A program made the position numbers and the translations under genes. Source: Aquipseudomonas ullengensis (GTDB lineage Bacteria > Pseudomonadota > Gammaproteobacteria > Pseudomonadales > Pseudomonadaceae). From it: 64,000 nt of DNA. This document shows, in pieces, positions 1 to 8,577 of this stretch (the stretch's first letter is position 1; each line of letters begins with the position of its first letter). The stretch covers positions 496,001 through 560,000 of the forward strand of contig NZ_JACJUD010000003.1 in the NCBI RefSeq assembly GCF_014174475.1, written 5' to 3'. Below the pieces are notes generated by a model that worked only from the letters and a program-made list of their open reading frames with translations, was not told where the DNA came from and searched no databases.

Positions 1-534
1 GCCGCCCACGCCTGGGATGCCGAGAATCAGCTCCAGCAGCGGCTGCAGGTGCAGCGCCTGGATGAACCACATGGCCACGCCACCCTTGGCCAGCAGCAGG
101 GTCCAGGCATAGGCCTTGACGATGTAGCTGGCCCACATCGGCAGCATCACCGCGATGTAGAAGAACGCCTTGGTCTTGCCCGTGGTGTAACGCGCCATGT
201 AGTAGGCGATGGGGAAGGCCACCAGGCCACTGCCGATCGACACCGCCACCGCCATGCCGACGGTGCGCAGGATGATGTCGAAGTTGGCCGCCTGGAACAG
301 CGCCGCGAAGTTGGCCAGGGTCAGCGCCGGGGTGACCGTCATGCTGAAGTCGTCGAAGGTGTAGAAGCCCTGCCACAGCAGGGTCAGCAACGAGCCCAGG
401 TACACCGCGCCAAACCACAGCAGCGGCGGAATCAGCAGCATCGACAGGTACAGCGTCGGCTTGCGATAGAGCAGGTCGGACAGCCGGCGCATGAGGCCGC
501 CGCCGGTGTTGTCGATGGCGAGGGACTGGCTCAT
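1..534 (-). CDS. ydcU: Polyamine-type ABC transporter permease YdcU (3' part beyond window)
   Basis: Inner-membrane permease of a spermidine/putrescine-type ABC importer. The gene reads in from the ATG at 534 and is cut by the window edge, so only about 178 N-terminal residues are visible. It has a hydrophobic segment near residues 28-50 and then the phrase LLTLLWQGFYTFDDFSMTVT, followed by membrane helices rich in the PotB/YdcU-type sequence AFFYIAVMLPMWASYIVKAY. As I recall it, E. coli YdcU is very similar throughout this part. The start lies one base after the stop of the ATPase gene upstream, so the two are translationally close. A YdcV-type second permease would be expected just outside the window. 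Confidence is high for the family; the substrate is inferred. Confidence 0.88.
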   Translation of the reverse strand, partial: MSQSLAIDNTGGGLMRRLSDLLYRKPTLYLSMLLIPPLLWFGAVYLGSLLTLLWQGFYTFDDFSMTVTPALTLANFAALFQAANFDIILRTVGMAVAVSIGSGLVAFPIAYYMARYTTGKTKAFFYIAVMLPMWASYIVKAYAWTLLLAKGGVAMWFIQALHLQPLLELILGIPGVGG

Positions 535-535
535 C

Positions 536-1564
536 TCACACGTCCTCGCGCAGGCCGACCATGGCGCCACGCGCCCAGCGCGCGCTGACCCGCTGGCCCG
601 GCTGCACTGGCGCATCGCCTAGCTGCCATTGGTTGTTGGCCTGGCTGACGCAGAAGTTCTGGCCGTTCTCCAGCTGGATCTCGAAGCGGGTCGAGGCGCC
701 CTGGTACTGGATGTCGTGGAGCAGGCCGCTGACTTCCACTTCGTCGCTGCCCAGCGCTTCGCCATTGCCCAGGCGGGTGTGCTCCGGACGGATCGATACC
801 GGCAGCGGCGAGCCGTTGATCTGCGCGGCCAGCTCGCCCTTGAGCACGTTGCTGGTGCCGACGAACTCGGCCACGAACGGGGTGGCTGGCTTCATGTAGA
901 GGTTGCGCGGAGTGTCGACCTGCTCGATGCGGCCCTTGTTGAACACCGCCACGCGGTCCGACATGGACAGCGCTTCGCTCTGGTCGTGGGTGACGAAGAT
1001 GAAGGTGATGCCGAGCTGGCGCTGCAGCTTCTTCAGCTCGCTCTGCATTTGTTCACGCAGCTTGAGGTCGAGGGCACCGAGCGGCTCATCGAGCAGCAGT
1101 ACCCGCGGGCGGTTGACCAGGGCGCGGGCCAGGGCCACGCGCTGACGCTGTCCGCCGGACAGTTGCGCCGGTTTGCGCACGCCGTAGCTGCCGAGGGCGA
1201 CCATGCCCAGGGCTTCCTCGGCGCGGGCCAGGCGTTCGGACTTGCCGACGCCCTTGACCTTGAGGCCGTAGGCGACGTTGTCCAGCACGTTCATGTGCGG
1301 GAACAGGGCGTAATCCTGGAACACCGTGTTGACGTCGCGACGGTAGGGCGCAAGGCCCACGGCCTCCACGCCATGAATACGAATGGAGCCAGCGCTGGGC
1401 TGCTCGAAGCCGGCGATCAGGCGCAGGCAGGTGGTTTTGCCCGAGCCGGACGGGCCGAGCATGGAAAAGAATTCGCCATCCTGGATGTCGATGGACACCC
1501 GGTCGACGGCTTTGACGTCGCCGAACGCGCGGGACACATCGGTAAATTGCACTGCAAGGGTCAT
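536..1564 (-). CDS. ydcT: Polyamine-type ABC transporter ATP-binding protein YdcT
   Basis: Cytoplasmic ATPase (342 residues) of the YdcSTUV-type importer. It shows the Walker A GPSGSGKTT, the signature LSGGQRQRVALARAL, the Walker B VLLLDEPLGALDLKLREQM and the H-loop FVTHDQ, followed by a C-terminal TOBE-like domain (SIRPEHTRLG). The reading frame is open a further 54 codons upstream, but the ATG at 1564 has a GGAG eight bases ahead and gives the family N-terminus MTLAVQFTDVSRAFGDVKAV, which matches E. coli YdcT as I recall it. It lies between the binding-protein gene and the permease gene on the same strand. A gap of 372 bp carrying repeats separates it from ydcS, so read-through there may be reduced. 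Confidence 0.93.
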   Translation of the reverse strand: MTLAVQFTDVSRAFGDVKAVDRVSIDIQDGEFFSMLGPSGSGKTTCLRLIAGFEQPSAGSIRIHGVEAVGLAPYRRDVNTVFQDYALFPHMNVLDNVAYGLKVKGVGKSERLARAEEALGMVALGSYGVRKPAQLSGGQRQRVALARALVNRPRVLLLDEPLGALDLKLREQMQSELKKLQRQLGITFIFVTHDQSEALSMSDRVAVFNKGRIEQVDTPRNLYMKPATPFVAEFVGTSNVLKGELAAQINGSPLPVSIRPEHTRLGNGEALGSDEVEVSGLLHDIQYQGASTRFEIQLENGQNFCVSQANNQWQLGDAPVQPGQRVSARWARGAMVGLREDV

Positions 1565-1744
1565 TTCAATCGCTCCAGGATAAAAGCCATCCACCACCGC
1601 CTCGCCCGGGTTGGGTTTGCCGACACAAGACGGGAGAGTCGGTGGTGGATGTACAACGGTGAACAGCTGCGGCGGATCTGCCGCAGCGTAGGGTGGATCG
1701 GGGCGCGTAGCTGGCGCTCTATCCATCCACCGGCGAGGCCGGTT

Positions 1745-1770
1745 GGTGGACGAAAAAAGCGTCGTCCACC
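1745..1770. repeat. GTGGACGA hairpin repeat
   Basis: Nine-base arms GGTGGACGA (1745-1753) and TCGTCCACC (1762-1770) enclose an A-rich loop. The right arm continues into CCTACG, giving the GTAGGGTGGACGACG sequence that I recall as a dispersed intergenic palindrome of several Pseudomonas genomes. Only one clear copy is seen in this window. Confidence 0.6.
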
Positions 1771-1802
1771 CTACGAATACGGCTAGACGATCATCGCTAA
1801 GG

Positions 1803-1876
1803 CTGTAGGAGCCAGCTTGCTGGCGATCCGCTCTTGCTGGCGTACAGCAGCATCGCCAGCAAGCTGGCTCCTACAG
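1803..1876. repeat. REP palindrome, copy 1
   Basis: A long dyad beginning CTGTAGGAGCCAGCTTGCTG and ending with its inverse, CAGCAAGCTGGCTCCTACAG, with a spacer of about 30 bases. The same palindrome recurs at 18814-18885 and 41021-41091. Such REP units are typical of Pseudomonas intergenic regions and are usually mobilised by RAYT transposases; none is encoded in this window. Confidence 0.9.
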
Positions 1877-1936
1877 GTGAGGGCGGCGGTACTGATACTG
1901 ATCGCGCAGTCGCCCGCACCTCACCCACTTAGCGAG

Positions 1937-3088
1937 TTATCTGCCACCCATGATGGCGATGTAGTCCTGGGTCCAGCGGCTATAAGGCACGTACTTGCCA
2001 CCCTCGGCCTGCGGGGTTTTCCAGAAGGCGATCTTCTCGAAGTTGTCGAAGCCATTGGTCTTGCAACCTTCGGCGCCGAGCAGCTCGTTGCCCTGGCAGG
2101 CGGCAGGTACCGATGGCAGCGAGCCGAACCAGGAGGCCACGTCGCCTTGCACCTTGGCTTGCAGCGACCAGTCCATCCACTTGTAGGCGCAGGTCGGGTG
2201 CTTGGCGTCGGCGTGCAGCATGGTGGTGTCGGCCCAACCGGTGGCGCCTTCGACCGGTACGGTGGAAGCGATCGGCTGTTTCTCCAGTTGCAGCGCGTTG
2301 ACCTGGTACGGCCAGGAGCCGGAGGCCATCACGCCTTCGTTCTTGAAGTCGCTCATCTGCACGGTTGCGTCGTGCCAGTAGCGGTGGATCAGCGGCTGCT
2401 GGGCGCGCAGCACTTCCAACACGGCGGCGTACTGTTTTTCGGTCAGCAGGTAGGGGTCCTGGATGCCCAGGTCCGGCTGGGTGGCTTTCAGGTAGAGCGC
2501 GGCGTCGGCGATGTAGATCGGGCCGTCATAGGCCTGCACGCGGCCCTTGTTGCTCTTGCCGTCGGGCAGGTTCTGCTCCTTGAACACCACGGACCAGCTG
2601 GTCGGGGCTTCCTTGAAGGTGTTGGTGTTGTACATCAGCACGTTCGGGCCCCACTGGTAGGGTGTGCCGTAGTGCTGGCCGCCCACGGTGTGCCAGGCGG
2701 CGGTCTTGAGGCGCTCGTCGACGTTCTTCCAGCTGGGGATTAGGTCGATGTTGACCGGCTGTACGCGCTTGCCGGCCACCAGGCGCAAGGATGCGTCACC
2801 GGAGGCGGTGACCAGGTCGTAGCCACCCTTGGCCATCAGGCTGACCATCTCGTCGGAGGTGGCGGCGGTCTTGACGTTGACCTTGCAGCCACTGTCCTTC
2901 TCGAACTGGGTCACCCAGTCGTAGTTCTTGTCGGTTTCGCCGCGCTCGATGTAACCGGGCCAGGCAATGATGTCGAGCTGGCCTTCGGCAGTGCCGAGAG
3001 CCTTGAGCGGTTCGGCGGCCTGCACGGCGCCTGAGGCGAGCAGAGCGGTGGCTAGTGCGCTGAGCACTGCTGTTTTATGCGCGGACAT
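1937..3088 (-). CDS. ydcS: Periplasmic polyamine-type substrate-binding protein YdcS
   Basis: Substrate-binding protein (383 residues) of the importer. A Sec signal peptide covers about residues 1-24 (hydrophobic core ALATALLASG, cleavage after VQA). The mature protein carries QLDIIAWPGYIERGETDKNY and ends with YSRWTQDYIAIMGGR, both nearly identical to my memory of E. coli YdcS. The frame extends 96 codons upstream, but the ATG at 3088 has AGAGGG close by and starts a proper signal peptide. YdcS has also been linked to polyhydroxybutyrate synthesis in E. coli, so the physiological ligand is not fixed. The patD gene next door points to putrescine/aminobutyraldehyde metabolism. Confidence 0.92.
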   Translation of the reverse strand: MSAHKTAVLSALATALLASGAVQAAEPLKALGTAEGQLDIIAWPGYIERGETDKNYDWVTQFEKDSGCKVNVKTAATSDEMVSLMAKGGYDLVTASGDASLRLVAGKRVQPVNIDLIPSWKNVDERLKTAAWHTVGGQHYGTPYQWGPNVLMYNTNTFKEAPTSWSVVFKEQNLPDGKSNKGRVQAYDGPIYIADAALYLKATQPDLGIQDPYLLTEKQYAAVLEVLRAQQPLIHRYWHDATVQMSDFKNEGVMASGSWPYQVNALQLEKQPIASTVPVEGATGWADTTMLHADAKHPTCAYKWMDWSLQAKVQGDVASWFGSLPSVPAACQGNELLGAEGCKTNGFDNFEKIAFWKTPQAEGGKYVPYSRWTQDYIAIMGGR

Positions 3089-3165
3089 CGGGATTCCCTC
3101 TTCTTGTGGACTGTTATTGGGGCAGCAAAATGTCGGCGATACCGCTGCCGAACGGATGTAATCAG

Positions 3166-4653
3166 TCAGTCTAGTTGTTGTCCGTGGCGCGCCATGATGT
3201 GGCGCACCACGCTGTAATCCTGCAAGGAGTCGCTGGACAGGTCCTTGCCGTAGCCGGAGCGCTTGAGGCCGCCGTGGGGCATCTCGCTGGCCAGCATGAA
3301 ATGGGTGTTGATCCAGGTGCAGCCGTATTGCAGGCGCCCGGCGACCTGCATGGCCTTGTCCAGGTTCTGCGTCCACACCGAGCTGGCCAGGCCGTATTCG
3401 GAGTCGTTGGCCCAGTCCACGGCCTGGCTCAGTTGGTCGAAGCGGGTGACGGTGACCACCGGGCCGAACACTTCGCGCTGGACGATCTCGTCGTTCTGCT
3501 TGCAGCCGGCCAGCAGCGTTGGCTGGTAATAGAAGCCGGCCCCGGAGTGCACGGCGGCGCCGGTGACCCGCTCGATATGTGGCTGGCCGAGGGCGCGCTC
3601 GACGAAGCTGGCCACGCGGTCGCGCTGGCGCGCGCTGATCAGCGGGCCGATCTCGTTGTCGCTGTCTTTCTTGCGGGCGAAGCGGATGCTCGCCACGGCG
3701 TCACCCAGTTCCGCGACCAGGCGATCATGGATGCCAGCCTGGGCATAGATGCGGCAGGCGGCGGTGCAGTCCTGGCCGGCGTTGTAGTAGCCATGGGTGC
3801 GGATGCCCTGGACCACGGCGTCGAGGTTGGCGTCGTTGCAGACGATCACCGGCGCCTTGCCGCCCAGTTCCAGGTGCGTGCGTTTCAGCGTGCGCGCGGC
3901 GCTTTGCAGGATCTTCTGCCCGGTGACGATATCGCCGGTCAGCGACACCATGCGGATACGCGGGTGGCCGACCAATTGGCTGCCGACCCCTTCGCCGCCA
4001 CCACAGACGATGTTCAGCACGCCCGGCGGAAGGATCTGCGCCAGCGCCGGGGCCAGGGCCAGGATCGACAGTGGGGTGTGTTCCGAGGGTTTGAATATCA
4101 GTGTGTTGCCGGCCGCCAGGGCCGGGGCGATTTTCCACGCGGCCATCATCAGCGGGTAGTTCCACGGTGCGATGGAGGCAACCACGCCCACCGGGTCGCG
4201 GCGCACCATGCTGGTGTGGCCGGGTACGTATTCACCGGCCAGTTGGCCCTGCTGGCAGCGCACGGCGCCGGCGAAGAAGCGGAATACATCGGCGGTGGCG
4301 GGAATGTCGTCCTGGCGCGCCAGGTGCAGCGGCTTGCCGCAGTTCAGCGATTCCAGGCGAGCGAGCTGATCGGCGTTCTGTTCGATGGCGTCGGCGATGG
4401 CCAGCAAGGCTGTGGCGCGCTGTGCCGGAGTGGTCCGCGACCAGCCGGCGAAGGCACGGTGGGCGGCCTGTACGGCGGCTTCCACCTGCTCCAGCGAGGC
4501 TTCGGCGATGGTGGTGAGCACTTCGCCGCTGGCCGGATTGATGATGGCTTCGACCAAACCTTCCCCGGCGACCAACTGGCCGTCGATCAGCAATGCGCTG
4601 TACAGGGTGGGTTCGGACATCTTCGGACTTCTTTTTTTGGTTTCTGCCTGCAT
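3166..4653 (-). CDS. patD: Gamma-aminobutyraldehyde dehydrogenase (PatD/YdcW-like)
   Basis: NAD-dependent aldehyde dehydrogenase that oxidises 4-aminobutanal from putrescine to GABA. The catalytic cysteine lies in YYNAGQDCTAACR, the general-base glutamate in LELGGKAPVIV, and the cofactor-loop glycine in VSLTGDIVTG. The sequence follows E. coli YdcW closely (VASIAPWNYPLMMAAWK; THFMLASEMPHGG). I chose the ATG at 4653 because GGAG lies five bases upstream; an ATG at 4620 (MSEPTLYSALL) aligns better with the homologue's N-terminus but has a weaker ribosome site. It is collinear with ydcSTU and the LysR gene, so uptake and oxidation are probably co-regulated. Confidence 0.88.
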   Translation of the reverse strand: MQAETKKRSPKMSEPTLYSALLIDGQLVAGEGLVEAIINPASGEVLTTIAEASLEQVEAAVQAAHRAFAGWSRTTPAQRATALLAIADAIEQNADQLARLESLNCGKPLHLARQDDIPATADVFRFFAGAVRCQQGQLAGEYVPGHTSMVRRDPVGVVASIAPWNYPLMMAAWKIAPALAAGNTLIFKPSEHTPLSILALAPALAQILPPGVLNIVCGGGEGVGSQLVGHPRIRMVSLTGDIVTGQKILQSAARTLKRTHLELGGKAPVIVCNDANLDAVVQGIRTHGYYNAGQDCTAACRIYAQAGIHDRLVAELGDAVASIRFARKKDSDNEIGPLISARQRDRVASFVERALGQPHIERVTGAAVHSGAGFYYQPTLLAGCKQNDEIVQREVFGPVVTVTRFDQLSQAVDWANDSEYGLASSVWTQNLDKAMQVAGRLQYGCTWINTHFMLASEMPHGGLKRSGYGKDLSSDSLQDYSVVRHIMARHGQQLD

Positions 4654-4754
4654 GTTGGCTCCAGTGCTGCGCGGAACCCCTGCGTCCATAAGGAACTGAG
4701 ACTAGGGCCCGGCGCAGAGGTCGACAAATTCTAAATATTGAAAGCAGCGTTCGA

Positions 4755-5666
4755 TTAAATCGAAACCTTGCGGTTGTGGGGTTGCTCGCGGGCTACGGTG
4801 AGGAACGGGTCGACCAGCGCAGGCCGCGCCGTGCCTCGGCGCCAGGCCAGGCCGACGTCGAGCGGCTCGCTCAGGTCGGCCAGCGGCAGGGCCTCGATGA
4901 TGTCGCCTTCCAGGGACCAGGGTCGGTAGGTCATGTCCGGCTGGATCGACAGGCCGAGGCCGGCCGCCACCAGGCTGCGCACCGCTTCCACTGAGGCGGT
5001 GCGCAGGGTTACGCGTGGCGTCAAGCCGGCGCGGGTCCAGATACGCTGGGTGTGCAGGCCCATCTCGTCGGCATTGAGCTGGATCAGCGGCTCGCTGGCC
5101 ACGTCGGCCAGGCTGATGCTGTCGCGCTCCAGTAAAGGATGTCGCGCTGGTAGCCACAGGCGATGCGGCGAGTGGGTCAGCACTTCGGTCTGCAGGGCAT
5201 GACGGTCTTCCAGGTTGGACAGGATCAACACGCCGACATCGATCTCGCCGCTGACCAGCAGATGCTCGATGTAGGGGCGCTCGTCCTCGACCACGCGGGT
5301 CTGCACGTTGGGGTAGGCGCGCTGGAAGCGGGTGATCAGGTCGGCCAGGTAATAGCCGGCAACCAGGCTGGTCACGCCGATGGTCAGGCTGCCGGCGACC
5401 TGGTCGGTGCTCTGCTGCAGGCTGCGCTTGGCGTTGTCCACGGTGGCCAGAATCAGGTGCGCCTGGCGCAGGAACTGGTGGCCCTGGTGGGTCAGGCTCA
5501 TGCCCTTGGCGTGGCGGTTGAACAGGCTGACGCCGATTTCCTCCTCTAGCTGCTGGATGGCCAGGGTCAGGGTCGACTGGGAAATGAACACCGCCTGGGC
5601 GGCAGCGGAAATCGAGCCGGTTTCGGCGACGGCGATGAAGTGGCGGATCTGGCGCAGGGTCATCAT
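4755..5666 (-). CDS. LysR-family transcriptional regulator
   Basis: LysR regulator of 303 residues. The N-terminal winged helix-turn-helix spans about residues 1-60 (RQIRHFIAVAETGSISAAAQ, then FISQSTLTLAIQQLEEEIG), and the rest is a periplasmic-binding-like effector domain. Two tandem ATG codons (5666 and 5663) are possible starts. The gene lies immediately upstream of patD on the same strand with a gap of about 100 bp, an arrangement that suggests local control of the polyamine operon. E. coli uses a MocR-type regulator at this place, so a LysR here would be a regulator swap. The effector is unknown. Confidence 0.9.
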   Translation of the reverse strand: MMTLRQIRHFIAVAETGSISAAAQAVFISQSTLTLAIQQLEEEIGVSLFNRHAKGMSLTHQGHQFLRQAHLILATVDNAKRSLQQSTDQVAGSLTIGVTSLVAGYYLADLITRFQRAYPNVQTRVVEDERPYIEHLLVSGEIDVGVLILSNLEDRHALQTEVLTHSPHRLWLPARHPLLERDSISLADVASEPLIQLNADEMGLHTQRIWTRAGLTPRVTLRTASVEAVRSLVAAGLGLSIQPDMTYRPWSLEGDIIEALPLADLSEPLDVGLAWRRGTARPALVDPFLTVAREQPHNRKVSI

Positions 5667-5715
5667 GCGACGGTGGCTCGCGGCAAAGGGCGGATGCTGG
5701 TCATTATGGTTTGTC

Positions 5716-5735
5716 GAAAGTAGGCGTTTACTTTC
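5716..5735. promoter_or_regulatory. Dyad in the LysR/DUF533 divergent promoter region
   Basis: GAAAGTA (5716-5722) and TACTTTC (5729-5735) form a seven-base dyad with a six-base spacer in the AT-rich part of the 232-bp divergent intergenic region. It lies about 50 bp upstream of the LysR start. Its position fits an autoregulatory operator, but there is no independent support. Confidence 0.35.
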
Positions 5736-5898
5736 TTTTTTTACGAATGCTCAGGCGTTATTGCGCCTGCCAGGGCCTGGCCAGACGCAATTCTCGTGCC
5801 CCGGCAATATCTCGAAGCATCTGCCCGGCCTCGTGTGCGGTTATCCGTGGCTAGAATCGGTCGCCTGTCAGGAACCGTTTCCATCTGGAGGACTCCCC

Positions 5899-6648
5899 AT
5901 GAATACCCGCGGCCTGCTCGATCAACTGCTCAAATCCGGCCAGGACCTACTGCAACAGAAAGGCGGTGCGTCCGCCGGTGGTCTGGGCGGCGCACTGGGT
6001 GGCCTGCTCGGTGGTGGAGGCGGCAAGGGTGCCGGTTCCAGTGGCGACCTCGGCACCCTGCTCAAGGGCGCTGGTGGCGGTGCGCTGGCTGCTGGTGCGC
6101 TGGGCCTGCTGCTGGGCAACAAGAGTGCGCGCAAGGTTGGCAGCAATGTCATCACCTACGGCGGCCTCGCCGCGCTGGGCGTGATCGCCTACAAGGCCTA
6201 CGGCAACTGGCAGGCCTCGCAGCAGACAGGTAACGCTCAGGTGCTGCCGCCACAGACGGTTGATCGCTTGCCCGCGCCGCAAGCCGAGCTGCACAGCCAG
6301 GCCATCCTCAAGGCGCTGGTATCGGCAGCCAAGGCTGATGGCCATGTCGACGAGCGCGAGCGGCAGTTGCTCGAAGAGCAGCTGGGCCAACTGGCCGCCG
6401 GCGATGCCGAGTTGCGCACCTGGCTGCAGGGCGAATTGAACAAGCCGCTCGACCCAGCCGAAGTGGCGCGCGCCGCCAGCACCCCGGAAATGGCCGCGGA
6501 GATGTATATCGCCAGCGTGCTGATGGTCGACGAGGAGCACTTCATGGAGCGCGCCTATCTGGAAGAGCTGGCTCGTCAGCTCAAGCTCGAGCCGGCACTC
6601 AAGGCCGAACTGGAAGCCCAGGTGCGCCAGGAACTGGCCAAGGCCTGA
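5899..6648 (+). CDS. DUF533 (YebE-like) inner-membrane protein
   Basis: A 249-residue DUF533 protein. The start at 5899 has a strong GGAGGA ribosome site. A glycine-rich stretch at about residues 24-50 is followed by a hydrophobic glycine-rich segment (GGGALAAGALGLLLGN) and a second hydrophobic segment (ITYGGLAALGVIAYKAYG). The C-terminal half (from about residue 125) resembles the helical TerB fold, with SAAKADGHVDERERQLLEEQ as the recognisable phrase. E. coli YebE belongs to the same family and responds to envelope stress; the molecular function is unknown. It is monocistronic and divergent from the LysR gene. Confidence 0.85.
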   Translation: MNTRGLLDQLLKSGQDLLQQKGGASAGGLGGALGGLLGGGGGKGAGSSGDLGTLLKGAGGGALAAGALGLLLGNKSARKVGSNVITYGGLAALGVIAYKAYGNWQASQQTGNAQVLPPQTVDRLPAPQAELHSQAILKALVSAAKADGHVDERERQLLEEQLGQLAAGDAELRTWLQGELNKPLDPAEVARAASTPEMAAEMYIASVLMVDEEHFMERAYLEELARQLKLEPALKAELEAQVRQELAKA

Positions 6649-6716
6649 GGTAAACGCAGGTTGGGTTGAGGTGCGCTGCGCCGAAGCCCAACGAGTGAGG
6701 CCCGGCCGGCCTGGTT

Positions 6717-6740
6717 GTAGGGCGGGTGCAACCCGCGTGT
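6717..6740. repeat. Half copy of the GTAGGGCGGGTG repeat
   Basis: The sequence GTAGGGCGGGTGCAACCCGC begins at 6717, between the convergent DUF533 and GGDEF genes. A full inverted pair of the same unit is present at 31617-31668. A foldback of GTTGGGTT with AGCCCAAC just upstream (6659-6692) may help terminate the DUF533 transcript. Confidence 0.6.
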
Positions 6741-6746
6741 GGGTTG

Positions 6747-8384
6747 TCAGATCGGCTGCTGGCTCTGGAATTCCACCCGATTCTTGCCGCCCTGCTTGGC
6801 GCGGTACAGCGCCTGGTCGGCCAGCTCCAGGGCTTCGCCGAGGTCGCGGTGATCCAACGGCCAGAGCGCGCCACCAATACTGCAACCAATCCGCACCAGC
6901 TGGCCGTCCAGGTCCGCCGGTTCGGCGAGCTTGTGCAGCGCCCGCTCGGCGATCTGCCGGGCCTGCTGCAGGGCCTCGTGTTGCGGCACCTGCAGGATCA
7001 TCAGGAATTCGTCGCCACCCAGTCGCGCCACCAGGTCACCGTCACGCAGGCAGGCGCGCAGGCGGGCGGCGACTTCTTTGAGCAGCAGGTCGCCGGCGCC
7101 ATGGCCGAACTGGTCGTTGACCGGTTTGAAACCATCCAGATCGAGATAAAGCAGGGCCAGGTAGCCGTTGTGCGCCTGGCTGTATTGCTGTGCGCTGGGC
7201 AGGTAGCGCTCCAGCGCGGCGCGGTTGGGCAGGCCGGTCAGCGGGTCGCTGTGGGCCTTGTTGTCCATGATGCCGAGCGCCGTTTCATGGTGGGTCAGGC
7301 TCTCCACCAGGTGACGGATCGACTGGCTGAGCATGGCGATTTCGCTGGGGCTGTGCAGGTCGGGGATCACCGTGATCTCGCCGGCGCTGAGGCGGTCGGC
7401 GGCGTGGGCGATCTCACGCAGCGGGCGGGTGAAGTAGCCGCTGAACATCCAGCCGAGGGCGGCGAACAGCAGCGCCAGGCCGCTACCCCAGAGCACGGTG
7501 CTGCTCATCAGCTCGCGGGCCGGGGCGTAGGCCTCGTCCAGCGCCTGGCGCGCGACCACGATCCAGCCCAGGCCGGCATAGTCACCATAGCCCTGGCTGG
7601 AGGCGAAGCCGGTCAGGTAGGCGTTGCCGTCCGGCCATTGCTGCACGGCCCAGTAGCTGTCTTTTTCGGCGGTTTGTTGCAGTGCCGACAATTCCAGCTT
7701 CTGGCCAATCATCGCTTTGGGGCCAAGCAGCACGGTGTGGTCGCGGCCGAGTACGAGGAATTCGACATTGCGCCGGTCCTGGATCGGTTCCAGCAGCGAG
7801 CGGCGCACTTCTTCGGCCCAGCCCCAGGACAGGTGGGACGCCAGCACGCCGGCGATCTGCCCGTCCGGCGCCATGATCGGCAGGCTGATATCGACGAACT
7901 TCATCGCCTCGCCCGTGGGGTTGGGCAGCAGCTTGGCCAGCAGCACGGCCTCGTGCACGTCGCCGATGAACAGGCCCTTGATACCTTCGATATAAACCGG
8001 GCGCTGGGCCAGGCTGACGCCTTCGAGAATGCTGTTGCTGGACGCCAGCACCTTGCCTTGTGGGTCGGTGAAGCCGATCCAGGCAATGCTGGGGATTTCT
8101 TGCTGCAAACGGTTGAGCAGGGCGCGAATTTCCGCACTGTCCTGTGGCTGGCGCAGGGTGCGCAGGCTGCCGAGCACTTGCAGGTAACTGGCGCGGCTGG
8201 CCATGTCGCGGTCCAGGCGGTCGACCATCTGCAGCGACACTTCGGCCAGGTCGCGGCCGACTTCCTCGCGGATGCGTTCGCTAGAGTTCTGCCCGATCAA
8301 CGAGCCGAGCAGCCAACTGAGCAGGGTGACCAGCAGGACGATCAGTAGGGCAAAACGACTGCGCAGGCTGTGCGGAAACGGCAT
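6747..8384 (-). CDS. Cache-HAMP-GGDEF diguanylate cyclase
   Basis: Membrane-bound diguanylate cyclase (545 residues) making cyclic-di-GMP from GTP. The first transmembrane helix is at about residues 10-30. It is followed by a periplasmic double-Cache sensor (FTDPQGKVLASSNSILEG; FIGDVHEAVLLAK), a second transmembrane helix near residue 290, a HAMP region (GYFTRPLREIAHAADRLSAG) and a GGDEF domain with an intact LGGDEF active site. The frame is open 65 codons further upstream, but the ATG at 8384 has AGGAG nine to ten bases ahead and begins just before the first membrane helix. It is transcribed divergently from the exosortase cassette with 193 bp between them, so a regulatory link is possible but not shown. 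No EAL domain is present. Confidence 0.92.
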   Translation of the reverse strand: MPFPHSLRSRFALLIVLLVTLLSWLLGSLIGQNSSERIREEVGRDLAEVSLQMVDRLDRDMASRASYLQVLGSLRTLRQPQDSAEIRALLNRLQQEIPSIAWIGFTDPQGKVLASSNSILEGVSLAQRPVYIEGIKGLFIGDVHEAVLLAKLLPNPTGEAMKFVDISLPIMAPDGQIAGVLASHLSWGWAEEVRRSLLEPIQDRRNVEFLVLGRDHTVLLGPKAMIGQKLELSALQQTAEKDSYWAVQQWPDGNAYLTGFASSQGYGDYAGLGWIVVARQALDEAYAPARELMSSTVLWGSGLALLFAALGWMFSGYFTRPLREIAHAADRLSAGEITVIPDLHSPSEIAMLSQSIRHLVESLTHHETALGIMDNKAHSDPLTGLPNRAALERYLPSAQQYSQAHNGYLALLYLDLDGFKPVNDQFGHGAGDLLLKEVAARLRACLRDGDLVARLGGDEFLMILQVPQHEALQQARQIAERALHKLAEPADLDGQLVRIGCSIGGALWPLDHRDLGEALELADQALYRAKQGGKNRVEFQSQQPI

Positions 8385-8577
8385 GGCACGACAACTCCTG
8401 GGGAATTCGGCATCGGCAGCATGGGCATGCGGCGACGGGCTGGTCAACATGATCCTGGCACCTGTCGCGGGCTGCAATCGGCTATTCCACACAATCGCCA
8501 CAGACCCTACAAACTGCACCCACAAAGCCCGCTCAGCATGAGCCCTGTGTTTTCGTTCCGTCACAGGGAGTTTTGCC

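Larger units (their letters stand above)
1565..1936. other. Repeat-bearing intergenic gap between ydcS and ydcT
   Basis: This 372-bp gap inside an otherwise collinear transporter operon has no convincing gene. It holds two kinds of dyad repeat: a GGTGGACGA/TCGTCCACC hairpin at 1745-1770 and a full REP palindrome at 1803-1876. An imperfect GTAGGGTGGAT-containing foldback lies at about 1684-1735. The REP probably affects mRNA stability or translation-transcription coupling between the highly expressed binding protein and the ATPase, as is common in ABC operons; that is inference. Confidence 0.7.

Noticed and set aside
49..588. Long plus-strand open frame at the left edge
   Set aside because: It is antisense to the ydcU permease and rich in His/Gln/Arg, typical of shadow frames in high-GC DNA.
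1617..1936. Possible small gene in the ydcS-ydcT gap
   Set aside because: The open frames here cross REP and hairpin repeats and have no ribosome site or conserved content.
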